NCBI GenBank assembly: GCA_964417895.1
Contig: CAYQJS010000076.1
Location: forward strand, 1-17,675
Length of the DNA stretch: 17,675 nucleotides
Origin: CAYQJS01 sp964417895
GTDB taxonomy: Bacteria > Chloroflexota > UBA6077 > SHYK01
Direction: 5' to 3'
Position numbers and translations under genes: made by a program. Below, in pieces: positions 6,696 to 13,673 of this stretch (position 1 is the first letter of the stretch; each line of letters starts with the position of its first letter). The notes under the pieces are model-generated. The model saw nothing but the letters and a program-made list of their open reading frames with translations, did not search any database and was not told where the DNA came from.

Positions 6696-9014
6696 TTAGC
6701 GCAGGTTCTCCGCCCGGCGAATCGCTTCCCAGAGCTTGGGTGGCGTGTACGGCATGTCGATGTGCTCGATGCCGAGGGGAGCGAGGGCATCCATGACAGC
6801 GTTGGCGACCGCCGGAGGCGCGCCGTTGGTGCCTGCTTCTCCAACGCCCTTCACTCCCAGCGGATTGAACGGGTTGGGCGTCACCGTCTCACCGAGGACA
6901 AGCGGCGGCATGTCGCTCGCTCGAGGGATCGCGTAGTCGATGAGCGAGCCAGTGAGAACCTGGCCGTCCTCACCGAAGCGCATTTGCTCCCGAAACGCTT
7001 CGCCTAGTCCCTGGGCAACGCCCCCATGAACCTGGCCTTCGACGATCATCGGGTTGATGACGACGCCGCAATCGTCGACCATTACCAGCTTTTCGACGGT
7101 CGGCGTCCCGGTCTCCCGGTCGATTCGGACCATAGCCACGTGGGCCCCGAACCCCCACGCCTCGCGTTTGGGGTCGAAGAACGCTGTCTCCTGCAGGCCG
7201 GGCTCATCACCCGGGGGGACGCGCCCGCCGTGAGCTGCCGCGGCAACCTGCGGCCACGTGACCTTCCGGCTGGGCACGCCCGCCACGCCGAATCCCCCGT
7301 CCACCTGGACGATGTCTGCGGGCGATGCTTCCAGGAGGTGGCCGGCGATGCGCCGGCCCTTCGCGATAACTCGGTCTGCCGCGATCGCCAGCGCTCCGCC
7401 ACCCATAACGGCGCTGCGGCTGCCAAAGGTCCCGACACCTTGCTGGACCGCCAGAGTGTCTCCGTGGCGGATGACCACGTGGTCCATGGCAACGCCAAGC
7501 TTTTCGGCCGCGATTTGGGCGAAGCTCGTCTCGTGGCCCTGGCCATGGGAGTGCGAGCCGGTGAGCACCGTGATCTTCCCGGTGCGCTCAACACGGACGG
7601 TCCCGCTTTCGAAGCCTGCACCACCGCTCGGCTCCACGAATGTCGATAGGCCGACGCCGACCAGCTCCCCGCGCGCCCGGGCTTCGTTGCGCTGTCGAAT
7701 CAGATCGTCGTAGTTGGACAGCCGCAGCGCCTCATCGAGCGAGCGCTCGTAGTCACCTGAGTCGTACTCCATACCCACGCCAGTCCGGTAGGGAAACTGT
7801 TCCGGCCGAATGAAGTTCTTCCGTCGGATCTCGAGCCGGTCGATGCCCAGCTCACTTGCCGCCTGGTCGACAAGGCGTTCGATGTTCAGGACAGACTCCG
7901 GCCTCCCCGCACCGCGATACGGGCCGGTCTGGACGGTGTTGGTGAACACCGCCACGATCTCCACCCGCACATTCTGGATTTGGTAACAGCCGGGGGCCAT
8001 GCCCATCATGCGCTGCGGCGGGCCAGCGGTACTGGACTGGAGGTAAGCGCCGCAATTGGCGACGACGCGGACCTTCAGGCCCAGCATCGTCCCGTCGCGC
8101 TTTAGGGCCAGTTCGGACGTCATGGCCTGATCGCGGCCCTGGATCGTCGTTACGAAGTCCTCGCGACGCGTTGCGACCCACTTCACCGGTCGCCGCAGCT
8201 TGAGGGCAAGGTGACAGGCCAGGACATCTTCGCGGTAGAGCGGTCCCTTGCTCCCGAACCCGCCGCCGACGTGGGGCGAAATCATGCGAATCCGGTGCTC
8301 TGGGAAGCCGAGCGTGGCCGCGAGGTCAGCCCGGACACGGTGCGGTCCCTGGCTGGATAGCCACACCGTGAGGTCTTCGGCCATCGGATCCGGACTCGCC
8401 ACGACACCGCGGGGCTCGAGGGCGACAGCCACCTGTCTCGGGCTAGCAATGTGCAGGCGTGTGATATGTTCGGCCTGCGCGAACGCGGCGTCGACGTCAC
8501 CACCTTCCTTCGTCGCCGTGTAACAGACGTTGCTATCGAGCTCCTCGCGCGCCAGGGGTGCGCCCGGCTGCAGCGCCGCCTCGGCGTTGGCAACCGACGG
8601 CAGAGGCTCGTACTCAACCTCGATGAGATCGACGGCGTCCTGCGCAAGGGCAGGGCTCCGCGCCACAACCGCCGCGAGCGGAACACCAACCGCGTGCACC
8701 GCGCCACGCGCCAGCACCGGGTGTGGGGGGACGCGCATGCCGGGCACTATCGTAGGCGCGCGGATGCTCAGGCTCTCGTCCAGGTCGTCGCCAGTGACGA
8801 CCGCCTCAACCCCTGGCGCCCCTTGTGCGGCAGTCGTGTTGATTGAATGAATTCGCGCATGGGGGAGTGGACTGCGCAGCAGCGCCATGTAAAGCATCCC
8901 GGGAAGCTGGATATCATCGACATACCGTCCGGCGCCGGTGATGAATGCCCCGTCCTCGACTCGCGGATGGGATGCCCCAATGAGGCCATTCGCCGCATGG
9001 ACGTTCTCAGTCAT
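6696..9014 (-). CDS. Molybdenum hydroxylase large subunit (CO dehydrogenase/xanthine dehydrogenase family)
   Basis: Large catalytic subunit carrying the molybdopterin cofactor, about 772 residues. HVGGGFGSKGPLYRED (from about residue 248) and GSHSHGQGHETSFAQIA are cofactor-binding segments, and GVKGVGEAGTNGAP near residue 726 contains the expected catalytic Glu. The active-site loop reads GPYRGAGRPE (about 364-373). Form I CO dehydrogenases have AYRCSFR with the Cys that binds copper; that Cys is absent here, so the enzyme is form II-like or acts on another aldehyde or heterocyclic substrate. The ATG at 9014 overlaps the FAD-subunit stop (ATGA) and has GGGGAG ahead, so it is preferred over GTG 9020. 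It is the last gene of a small-medium-large operon. No maturation genes are seen. coxL is a tempting label but not proven. Confidence 0.9.
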   Translation of the reverse strand: MTENVHAANGLIGASHPRVEDGAFITGAGRYVDDIQLPGMLYMALLRSPLPHARIHSINTTAAQGAPGVEAVVTGDDLDESLSIRAPTIVPGMRVPPHPVLARGAVHAVGVPLAAVVARSPALAQDAVDLIEVEYEPLPSVANAEAALQPGAPLAREELDSNVCYTATKEGGDVDAAFAQAEHITRLHIASPRQVAVALEPRGVVASPDPMAEDLTVWLSSQGPHRVRADLAATLGFPEHRIRMISPHVGGGFGSKGPLYREDVLACHLALKLRRPVKWVATRREDFVTTIQGRDQAMTSELALKRDGTMLGLKVRVVANCGAYLQSSTAGPPQRMMGMAPGCYQIQNVRVEIVAVFTNTVQTGPYRGAGRPESVLNIERLVDQAASELGIDRLEIRRKNFIRPEQFPYRTGVGMEYDSGDYERSLDEALRLSNYDDLIRQRNEARARGELVGVGLSTFVEPSGGAGFESGTVRVERTGKITVLTGSHSHGQGHETSFAQIAAEKLGVAMDHVVIRHGDTLAVQQGVGTFGSRSAVMGGGALAIAADRVIAKGRRIAGHLLEASPADIVQVDGGFGVAGVPSRKVTWPQVAAAAHGGRVPPGDEPGLQETAFFDPKREAWGFGAHVAMVRIDRETGTPTVEKLVMVDDCGVVINPMIVEGQVHGGVAQGLGEAFREQMRFGEDGQVLTGSLIDYAIPRASDMPPLVLGETVTPNPFNPLGVKGVGEAGTNGAPPAVANAVMDALAPLGIEHIDMPYTPPKLWEAIRRAENLR

Positions 9015-9889
9015 GGCCACTCCCCGTTTACACCCACGGCAGATTCCAGCGCGCGGCGAACATACACCGCGGCCACCTGGCGTTTGTAGTCCTCGCTTGC
9101 GTACAGATCCGCGTAGGTATCAGCGCCCTCAGTAGTTCTGGCCGCGGCGGCGGCAATGATTGCCCTGGTGAGCGGTTGTCCTCGCAGCGATTCCTCTACA
9201 GCCACGGCGCGGAACGGCGTCGCCTGAACCCCACCAACCGCCACCCTCGCTGAGACACATTCTCCGGAAGCACCGCGAGCCACGAGGACGCCGGCACTCA
9301 CAACGACGTAGCCAGAGGCCGGGTTTCCAAGCTTGGCATATGCCGTGCTCGCCCCGTCTGGGGGGAGGGGGACGTGAATTTCAGTCAGCACTTCATTGTG
9401 AGTGAGCGCTGTCGTGAAGAAGTCGACGAAGAATTGATCGACAGAAACTGTGCGGATGCCCTCGCGCGAAGCAACCACGAACGACGCGTTCAGCGCAGTG
9501 AGGATGACTGGGAAGTCGGCGCCCGGATCAGCGTGGGCGGCACTGCCGCCGATCGTGCCCCGATTCCGGACTTGCACGTCCCCGATGACTGCCGCCGCCT
9601 CAGCCAACCCCGGCAGGGTCTGGCGCACGAGCTCCGAAACGGCAACGTCGGCGTGAAGGGTGAGGGCGCCAATCACCAGATGGTCCCCATCGCGACGGAT
9701 TCCGCTGGGCAGATCGCGCACCTGGCCGAGGTCGATGAGGTAGCGCGGCTGTGCGAGCCGCAGCTTCATCGTGGGGATGAGGCTCTGCCCGCCCGCCAGC
9801 AGTTTGGCGTCGTCACCATACCGGGTGAGCAGATCGAGCGATTCCTCGATGGTGCTGGGAGCAAAGTAGTCGAAGCTAGTGGGGTACAT
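9011..9889 (-). CDS. Molybdenum hydroxylase FAD-binding medium subunit
   Basis: Medium subunit that carries FAD and passes electrons from the iron-sulphur subunit to an acceptor. The product is 292 residues, typical for CoxM/CutM-type proteins. It begins MYPTSFDYFAPSTIEESLDLL. The two FAD-binding motifs are AGGQSLIPTMKLRL (about residues 32-45) and TIGGSAAHADPGADFP (about 111-126). The C-terminal domain carries VSAGVLVARG and ARVAVGGVQATPFRA. The ATG overlaps the end of the upstream small-subunit gene by 14 bases, and its own stop overlaps the large-subunit ATG, so the three genes are tightly coupled. The S-M-L order is common in uncharacterised members of the family, whereas the classic cox order is M-S-L. 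Confidence 0.92.
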   Translation of the reverse strand: MYPTSFDYFAPSTIEESLDLLTRYGDDAKLLAGGQSLIPTMKLRLAQPRYLIDLGQVRDLPSGIRRDGDHLVIGALTLHADVAVSELVRQTLPGLAEAAAVIGDVQVRNRGTIGGSAAHADPGADFPVILTALNASFVVASREGIRTVSVDQFFVDFFTTALTHNEVLTEIHVPLPPDGASTAYAKLGNPASGYVVVSAGVLVARGASGECVSARVAVGGVQATPFRAVAVEESLRGQPLTRAIIAAAAARTTEGADTYADLYASEDYKRQVAAVYVRRALESAVGVNGEWP

Positions 9890-10388
9890 GATCGCCTTGC
9901 CCTCGCGCTGCCGCCCAGCGGATTGCCTCTACGATGTTCACGTACCCGGTGCAGCGGCATAGGTTCCCCTCCAGCGCGTGGCGGATCTCCTTGTCGGTCG
10001 GGCTCGGGTTTGTCTGCAGCAGGTACGTGGCGGTCATGATCATCCCCGGCGTGCAGAACCCACACTGCAGGCCATGCTTCTCGTGGAACGCCTGCTGCAT
10101 CGGATGCAGCGCCCGGCCCTGCGCCAGTCCCTCGATGGTGGTGATCTCGGCTCCGTTGGCCTGGACGGCAAAGACCGTGCATGCCTTGACTGCCCGCCCG
10201 TTCAAATGGACGGTGCAAGCGCCACACTGGCTGGTGTCGCACCCCACGTGCGTCCCTGTCAGTGAGAGATTTTCGCGCAGGAACTGGACGAGGAGCAGAC
10301 GCGGCTCGACGGAGGCCTCATGCCTCCCGCCGTTGACCGTTACCTGGATCGGGACAGACTTCCCCAAACTGAGCGCGGTGCTCTCCAT
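9876..10388 (-). CDS. Molybdenum hydroxylase [2Fe-2S] small subunit
   Basis: Small subunit with two [2Fe-2S] clusters that wires the molybdenum site to FAD. The 170-residue product has the plant-ferredoxin-type cluster at Cys50, Cys55, Cys58 and Cys70 (GCDTSQCGACTVHLNG, then KAC) and the second cluster at Cys109, Cys112, Cys144 and Cys146 (QCGFCTPGM and LCRCTGY). All eight ligands are present, so the subunit looks functional. ATG 10388 is chosen because a purine-rich GGGGAGAGG lies immediately upstream; the open frame extends to 10418 without a better site. It is the first gene of the operon, divergent from nuoA, with 94 bp between the two starts for both promoters. No signal peptide is present, so a cytoplasmic enzyme is expected. 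Confidence 0.93.
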   Translation of the reverse strand: MESTALSLGKSVPIQVTVNGGRHEASVEPRLLLVQFLRENLSLTGTHVGCDTSQCGACTVHLNGRAVKACTVFAVQANGAEITTIEGLAQGRALHPMQQAFHEKHGLQCGFCTPGMIMTATYLLQTNPSPTDKEIRHALEGNLCRCTGYVNIVEAIRWAAARGQGDHVPH

Positions 10389-10430
10389 ACCTCTCCCCTG
10401 GAAAACGTGCGGGCCCATACGATAACGCGA

Positions 10431-10461
10431 TTGCGGAAGACTTGGAAAGCTCGGCTATACT
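10431..10461 (+). promoter_or_regulatory. Candidate sigma-70-type promoter for the nuo cluster
   Basis: TATACT at 10456-10461 resembles a -10 box, and TTGCGG at 10431-10436 is a weak -35 with a 19-base spacer. It lies in the only intergenic space upstream of nuoA. The spacing is long and the match partial, so this is a suggestion only. A promoter for the divergent small-subunit gene must be in the same 94 bp, but I cannot place it. Confidence 0.3.
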
Positions 10462-10474
10462 CCCCATCGGGGAG
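10460..10474 (+). promoter_or_regulatory. Small hairpin over the nuoA ribosome-binding site
   Basis: CTCCCC (10460-10465) pairs with GGGGAG (10469-10474) around a three-base loop. The 3' arm is most of the GGGGAGG ribosome-binding site of nuoA (10469-10475). If transcription starts upstream of 10460 this could mask the site. If the TATACT box is the real promoter, the 5' arm would not be fully transcribed. It may be chance. Confidence 0.35.
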
Positions 10475-10482
10475 GATGGTCG

Positions 10483-10839
10483 ATGGTGGCGTCGTTCGGA
10501 CCGGTGGCGCTCGCGATTGTTATCGCCACGGCGTTCGGACTCCTGCCTCTCATTATCTCCGCGATCGCTGTCCCGCCTCGGCCCGATCAGGTCAAGAATG
10601 CCCCCTACGAGTGCGGCGTCGAGACCATCGGCCCGACCACGGTCCAGTTCCACAATCGGTTCTACCTCTTCGCCCTCGTTTTCGTGATCTTCGACGTCGA
10701 GGCCGTGTTCCTCTTTCCCTGGGCAGTAACGTACTCACAACTGGGGCTCTACGCTCTCGTGGAGATGGCTGTCTTCGTCGGTCTGCTTCTCATTGGCTAC
10801 GCCTATGCGTGGCGCAAGCGAGCGCTGGAATGGGTGTGA
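10483..10839 (+). CDS. nuoA: NADH-quinone oxidoreductase subunit A
   Basis: Small membrane subunit of complex I next to the quinone-reaction site. The product is 118 residues with three predicted membrane helices: about residues 5-27, 60-82 and 87-108. The conserved loop NAPYECGVETIG is followed by QFHNRFYLFALVFVIFDVEAVFLFPW, which contains the hallmark acidic Phe-Asp-Val-Glu segment. GGGGAGG seven bases before ATG 10483 supports the start. It opens the nuo cluster and is divergent from the molybdenum-hydroxylase operon. The gap to nuoB is 66 bp and carries a short hairpin. Sequence looks intact. Confidence 0.96.
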   Translation: MVASFGPVALAIVIATAFGLLPLIISAIAVPPRPDQVKNAPYECGVETIGPTTVQFHNRFYLFALVFVIFDVEAVFLFPWAVTYSQLGLYALVEMAVFVGLLLIGYAYAWRKRALEWV

Positions 10840-10848
10840 GACGAACTA

Positions 10849-10868
10849 CGCTGGCGCGAGAGCCAGCG
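10849..10868 (+). other. Hairpin in the nuoA-nuoB gap
   Basis: CGCTGGC (10849-10855) pairs perfectly with GCCAGCG (10862-10868) around a six-base loop. It starts nine bases after the nuoA stop. No run of T follows, so it is not a standard intrinsic terminator; an RNA-processing or stability element is possible. Confidence 0.45.
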
Positions 10869-10905
10869 CACGATTCAAGCTCTCGTGGCTAGAACAGGAG
10901 TGCGA

Positions 10906-11523
10906 ATGAAAGAACAGAAAGAGCGCCGGCCTGAGGATCCGTCCGCCGAGCAGGCGAGGAACGTGCAGCCAGTGCGCCTAATGGAGCGGGTGGGAAGCCC
11001 GATGTTGCAAGGACCAGAGGCCACCATGGCCATGCCGCTAGAGATTCGGCACAACGTCCTGGTAACGACCATCGATAGGCTCGTGAATTGGGCGCGAAAG
11101 TCATCGCTCTGGCCCGTCGCCTTCGGCCTTGCCTGATGCGCCATTGAGATGATGGCGGCCGGTACGGCTCGCTTCGACATGTCGCGCTTCGGAGCGGAGG
11201 TCTTTCGACCGTCGCCGCGCCAGGCCGACTTGATGATCGTGGCCGGCACCGTGACGACCAGGATGGCGCCCGCGGTGCGGCGGATCTACGACCAGATGGC
11301 CGACCCGAAGTACGTGATCGCGATGGGCACATGCACGATCGCAGGCGGTCCGTTCCAGGGCTCGTACAGCACGGTGCCCGGGATCGACAATTTCGTGCCC
11401 GTGGACGTCCACGTCCCCGGTTGCCCACCCCGTCCCGACGCCCTGTTGTGGGGCATCATGAAGTTGCAGGAAAAGATCGACACCCAGTCGCTGGTCGAGC
11501 AGCGCCAGCGCCGGGTGAGCTAG
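10906..11523 (+). CDS. nuoB: NADH-quinone oxidoreductase subunit B, interrupted by an in-frame TGA at a cluster-N2 cysteine position
   Basis: NuoB holds iron-sulphur cluster N2, the last redox centre before quinone. Full length would be 205 residues. The frame is continuous except for one TGA at 11134-11136 (codon 77), in GLA-stop-CAIEMMAAG, where the family has GLACCAIEMMA. The stop thus stands exactly at the first of the two tandem N2 cysteines. The other three ligands are present: Cys78, Cys143 (MGTCTIAGGPF) and Cys173 (HVPGCPPRPDALL). ATG 10906 has GGAG five bases upstream; an in-frame GTG at 10885 is possible. Explanations are a base-call or assembly error (TGC or TGT to TGA), a nonsense mutation, or UGA recoding as selenocysteine. 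Neighbouring genes use TGA as a normal stop. Restart at ATG 11149 would lose the tandem cysteine. Identity is certain, integrity is not. Confidence 0.92.
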
Positions 11524-11584
11524 CACAGCCCGGCGGAAGTGAGTCATGGGTTGCGCTCAAACGCCCGGACGCGTTCAACCAAAT

Positions 11585-11698
11585 CCCTCTCCCATCGCAA
11601 TGGGAGAGGTTAGGTGAGGGCCCCTGCCGAGCCCTAGTATCATCGGCCATCGAGGTCTGCCCTCACCCCACCCCTCTCCCGCTGCGGCAGGAGAGGGA
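11585..11698. repeat. REP/MITE-like composite palindrome in the nuoB-nuoC gap
   Basis: Two hairpins form the ends: CCTCTCCCA (11586-11594) with TGGGAGAGG (11601-11609), and CCCTCTCC (11672-11679) with GGAGAGGG (11690-11697). Between them GGTGAGGG (11613-11620) pairs with CCCTCACC (11660-11667). The left 37 bases are an imperfect inverted copy of the right 39, so the whole element is one large palindrome with a unique core of about 39 bases. This is the layout of paired REP elements or a tiny non-autonomous mobile element. It accounts for the translated look-alike peptides in this stretch. No transposase is present. Confidence 0.85.
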
Positions 11699-11939
11699 GC
11701 CTGCCCGCTCGCTCAACCATCGGTGCGCTTTGTGCCGACGTGTACTAGCGGCAATGTGCCGCTGCGCAGCAGCTGGCCCTTCTCGGCCTCGTTGCCGAGA
11801 TTGGGCCGCCAATGAGGAGTGAGGAAACCGCGGGCATAAGGGGCTACCGCCGCAGCATGGTTCGGCTCGCTCGTCGGGCTCGCGTTTGCCCATATAGCCG
11901 CTCCGACTTCCGTCGGGGCGGCAGCTTTGTGGAGTGCTG
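11699..11939 (+). other. Non-coding stretch upstream of nuoC with three hairpins
   Basis: This is the rest of the 416-bp nuoB-nuoC gap. I find no convincing gene on either strand. It contains AGCGGCA/TGCCGCT (11747-11753 and 11757-11763, three-base loop), TCTCGGC/GCCGAGA (11781-11787 and 11794-11800, six-base loop) and an 11-bp stem at 11897-11907 with 11912-11922. A gap this long is unusual inside a nuo cluster whose other genes nearly touch. It may be a repeat-rich insertion, a regulatory leader, or decayed sequence. Confidence 0.6.
11897..11922 (+). promoter_or_regulatory. Strong hairpin just upstream of nuoC
   Basis: GCCGCTCCGAC (11897-11907) pairs with GTCGGGGCGGC (11912-11922) through ten Watson-Crick pairs and one G-T pair around a TTCC loop. 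It ends seven bases before the nuoC ribosome-binding site (11930-11934). The following sequence, AGCTTTGTGG, has no real T-run, so an intrinsic terminator is unlikely. A leader structure controlling nuoC translation or mRNA stability is possible. Confidence 0.5.
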
Positions 11940-12521
11940 ATGGAGGACCAGGCGGACCGGGGCGGGGGCTCGGAGCCCAGTCCCGCCGACGCGGCCGCGT
12001 TACGGATCGCCGCGGTGCTCCGCCCGCTCGTTCCAAACGCGGCAGCCCAGGCACATCGCAACTACGTCGAAACTGCTGTACCCGTCGACCGACTCGAGGA
12101 CGCGGCCAGGGCTCTTCGCGACCAGCTGGGCTACGCGTACCTCTCCATGGTCACGGCCGTGGACTACCCGGATCGGATCGAGGTCATCTACCTCGCCTTT
12201 AGCCTCAGCCACGCGCAGGGTGTCATGCTCCGCACTTCTTTGCCGCGCGAGGAACTGCCCGACTGCCCGAGCCTCACCTCGGTCTGGCCGGGCGCCGAGT
12301 TTCAGGAGCGCGAGACCTACGATCTGATGGGCATTAACTTCGTCGGCCATCCGGACCTACGCCGCATCCTGACCGACGACGACTTTCCGGGACATCCGCT
12401 CCGCAAGGACTTCACTATCGAGCCTGACTACGTGCTGATGCGCCATCTCAGGCACGGCGTCGAGGGCCAGTTCGCGCCCCGCGCGGATGGTCCGTCCGAG
12501 CGCCCGGGCGCGAGCTCGTGA
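11940..12521 (+). CDS. nuoC: NADH-quinone oxidoreductase subunit C (30 kDa type)
   Basis: Peripheral-arm subunit that packs against NuoB and NuoD. The product is 193 residues. The family signature is complete: EFQERETYDLMGINF (about residues 120-134), then GHPDLRRILTDDDFPGHP and LRKDFTIEPDYV. ATG 11940 has TGGAG at 11930-11934; an in-frame GTG at 11934 is less likely. The protein ends after a short hydrophilic tail and is not fused to NuoD. nuoH starts within its stop codon (GTGA overlap), so nuoD, which usually follows or is fused, is missing from its normal place. The long gap and hairpins upstream separate it from nuoA-nuoB. Confidence 0.95.
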   Translation: MEDQADRGGGSEPSPADAAALRIAAVLRPLVPNAAAQAHRNYVETAVPVDRLEDAARALRDQLGYAYLSMVTAVDYPDRIEVIYLAFSLSHAQGVMLRTSLPREELPDCPSLTSVWPGAEFQERETYDLMGINFVGHPDLRRILTDDDFPGHPLRKDFTIEPDYVLMRHLRHGVEGQFAPRADGPSERPGASS

Positions 12522-13603
12522 GCCCGCCCGACTGCCCGTCGTGGCTTTTCTTATGCAACCCGTTTGAGCCCCTCCGGCAGTTGCTCCTCGCCATATTCGG
12601 CGCGCTGCTGCCGGAGCCCCTGCCCGCGATCATCGTGACCGTTCTCGCTATCACGATGGTAACCACCCTGATCGCCATCATCGTCATGAGTCAGGTGTGG
12701 GCCGAGCGCCGCATCATTGGCTTCATGCAAGGACGTCTCGGCCCAAATCGAGTGGGCCCCGCCGGCCTCCTTCAGGCCGTCGCCGATGCTGTCAAGCTGC
12801 TGACCAAAGAGGTGATCTTGCCCAGCCACGCCGACCGGTTACCCTTCATGCTGGCCCCGCTGGTCGTGCTGGTACCTTCGCTGCTGGCGTGGGTCGTCAT
12901 ACCGTGGGGGCCGGGCCTGGCCATCGCCGACCTTGACATCGGCGTGCTCTACATCCTGGCGCTGGGAGCGCTACCCACCATCGGCATCCTCATGGCGGGC
13001 TGGGCTTCCGGCAACAAGTACTCGCTCCTCGGGGGAATGCGCGCCGCCGCGCAGCTCATCAGCTATGAGATCCCGATGGTGATCACCATGATGGTGCCGG
13101 TCCTGCTGGCTGGCACGATGTCCCTGCGCGGCATCGTGGAGGAGCAATCAGACCTGTGGTTCGTCCTCGCCCTGCCGGTCGGGCCCATCGCACTGCTCCT
13201 GTTCTTGGTGGCTGGTATCGCCGAGGTGAACCGATCGCCCTTCGACCTCCCGGAAGCGGAGTCCGAGATCGTTGCCGGGTTCCACACCGAGTACAGCGGG
13301 ATGGCCTTCGCCCTGTTCTTTCTCGCCGAGTACGCCAACACCTTCGCCGTCTCCGCGATGGCTACGGTGCTGTTCCTCGGCGGCTGGCTTGGTCCGATCT
13401 TCCCCCCCTTCATCTGGTTTTTCCTCAAGACGTATTGCGTCTTCTTTGTCCTGGTATGGGTGAGAGGCACGCTGCCCAGAGTCCGGTACGACCAGCTTAT
13501 GCACGTAGCGTGGAAGGTGGCGCTCCCCGCTGCCCTCGCGGTGGTGGCCGTGGCCGCCGTGCAGATCTCGCTGAGCCTCATCCCGGGGGGAGCGGGCGGT
13601 TGA
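12518..13603 (+). CDS. nuoH: NADH-quinone oxidoreductase subunit H
   Basis: Membrane subunit that joins the peripheral arm to the proton-pumping arm and lines the quinone tunnel. The product is 361 residues with eight or so hydrophobic helices. Conserved motifs are QVWAERRIIGFMQGRLGPNR from about residue 59, AAQLISYEIPM, and the acidic loop EVNRSPFDLPEAESE followed by IVAGFHTEYSG near residue 240. The GTG start overlaps the nuoC stop by four bases (GTGA), which implies translational coupling. The protein looks fully functional, including its loop acidic residues. nuoI, the usual next gene, is absent; a 70-bp gap with a degenerate repeat leads to nuoJ. Confidence 0.96.
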   Translation: MSPPDCPSWLFLCNPFEPLRQLLLAIFGALLPEPLPAIIVTVLAITMVTTLIAIIVMSQVWAERRIIGFMQGRLGPNRVGPAGLLQAVADAVKLLTKEVILPSHADRLPFMLAPLVVLVPSLLAWVVIPWGPGLAIADLDIGVLYILALGALPTIGILMAGWASGNKYSLLGGMRAAAQLISYEIPMVITMMVPVLLAGTMSLRGIVEEQSDLWFVLALPVGPIALLLFLVAGIAEVNRSPFDLPEAESEIVAGFHTEYSGMAFALFFLAEYANTFAVSAMATVLFLGGWLGPIFPPFIWFFLKTYCVFFVLVWVRGTLPRVRYDQLMHVAWKVALPAALAVVAVAAVQISLSLIPGGAGG

Positions 13604-13627
13604 TGGCCCTTATCGTTCGGAGTAGCG

Positions 13628-13664
13628 CCCTCGCCCTAACCCTCAGCCACGGGCAGAGGGGATT
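13628..13664. repeat. Degenerate REP-like repeat in the nuoH-nuoJ gap
   Basis: CCCTCGCCCTAACCCTCAGC followed by CACGGGCAGAGGGGATTC resembles one arm of the element in the nuoB-nuoC gap read in the CCCTCACC orientation. CCCTC and GAGGGG bracket a decayed stem. It occupies most of the 70-bp space where nuoI would normally be and runs close to the nuoJ start. The relationship is judged by eye. Confidence 0.6.
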
Positions 13665-13673
13665 CTCAAGGCA

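Noticed and set aside
5360..6844. Long minus-strand open frame of 494 codons
   Set aside because: It lies antisense to murA and mreB, which have clear family motifs. The frame is a by-product of GC-rich codon use and its protein has no recognisable motif.
11139..11157. CGCCAT/ATGGCG stem just after the nuoB TGA as a selenocysteine insertion element
   Set aside because: The stem is only six pairs and its loop begins eight bases after the TGA, closer than known bacterial SECIS loops. The bases also encode the conserved AIEMMA segment, so the pairing may be incidental.
11331..11822. Open frame of 163 codons overlapping the end of nuoB and the following gap
   Set aside because: It is out of frame with nuoB, and its second half is the translated REP-like repeat, a common source of false genes.
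11897..11935. Intrinsic terminator upstream of nuoC
   Set aside because: The hairpin is strong but there is no T-run after it.
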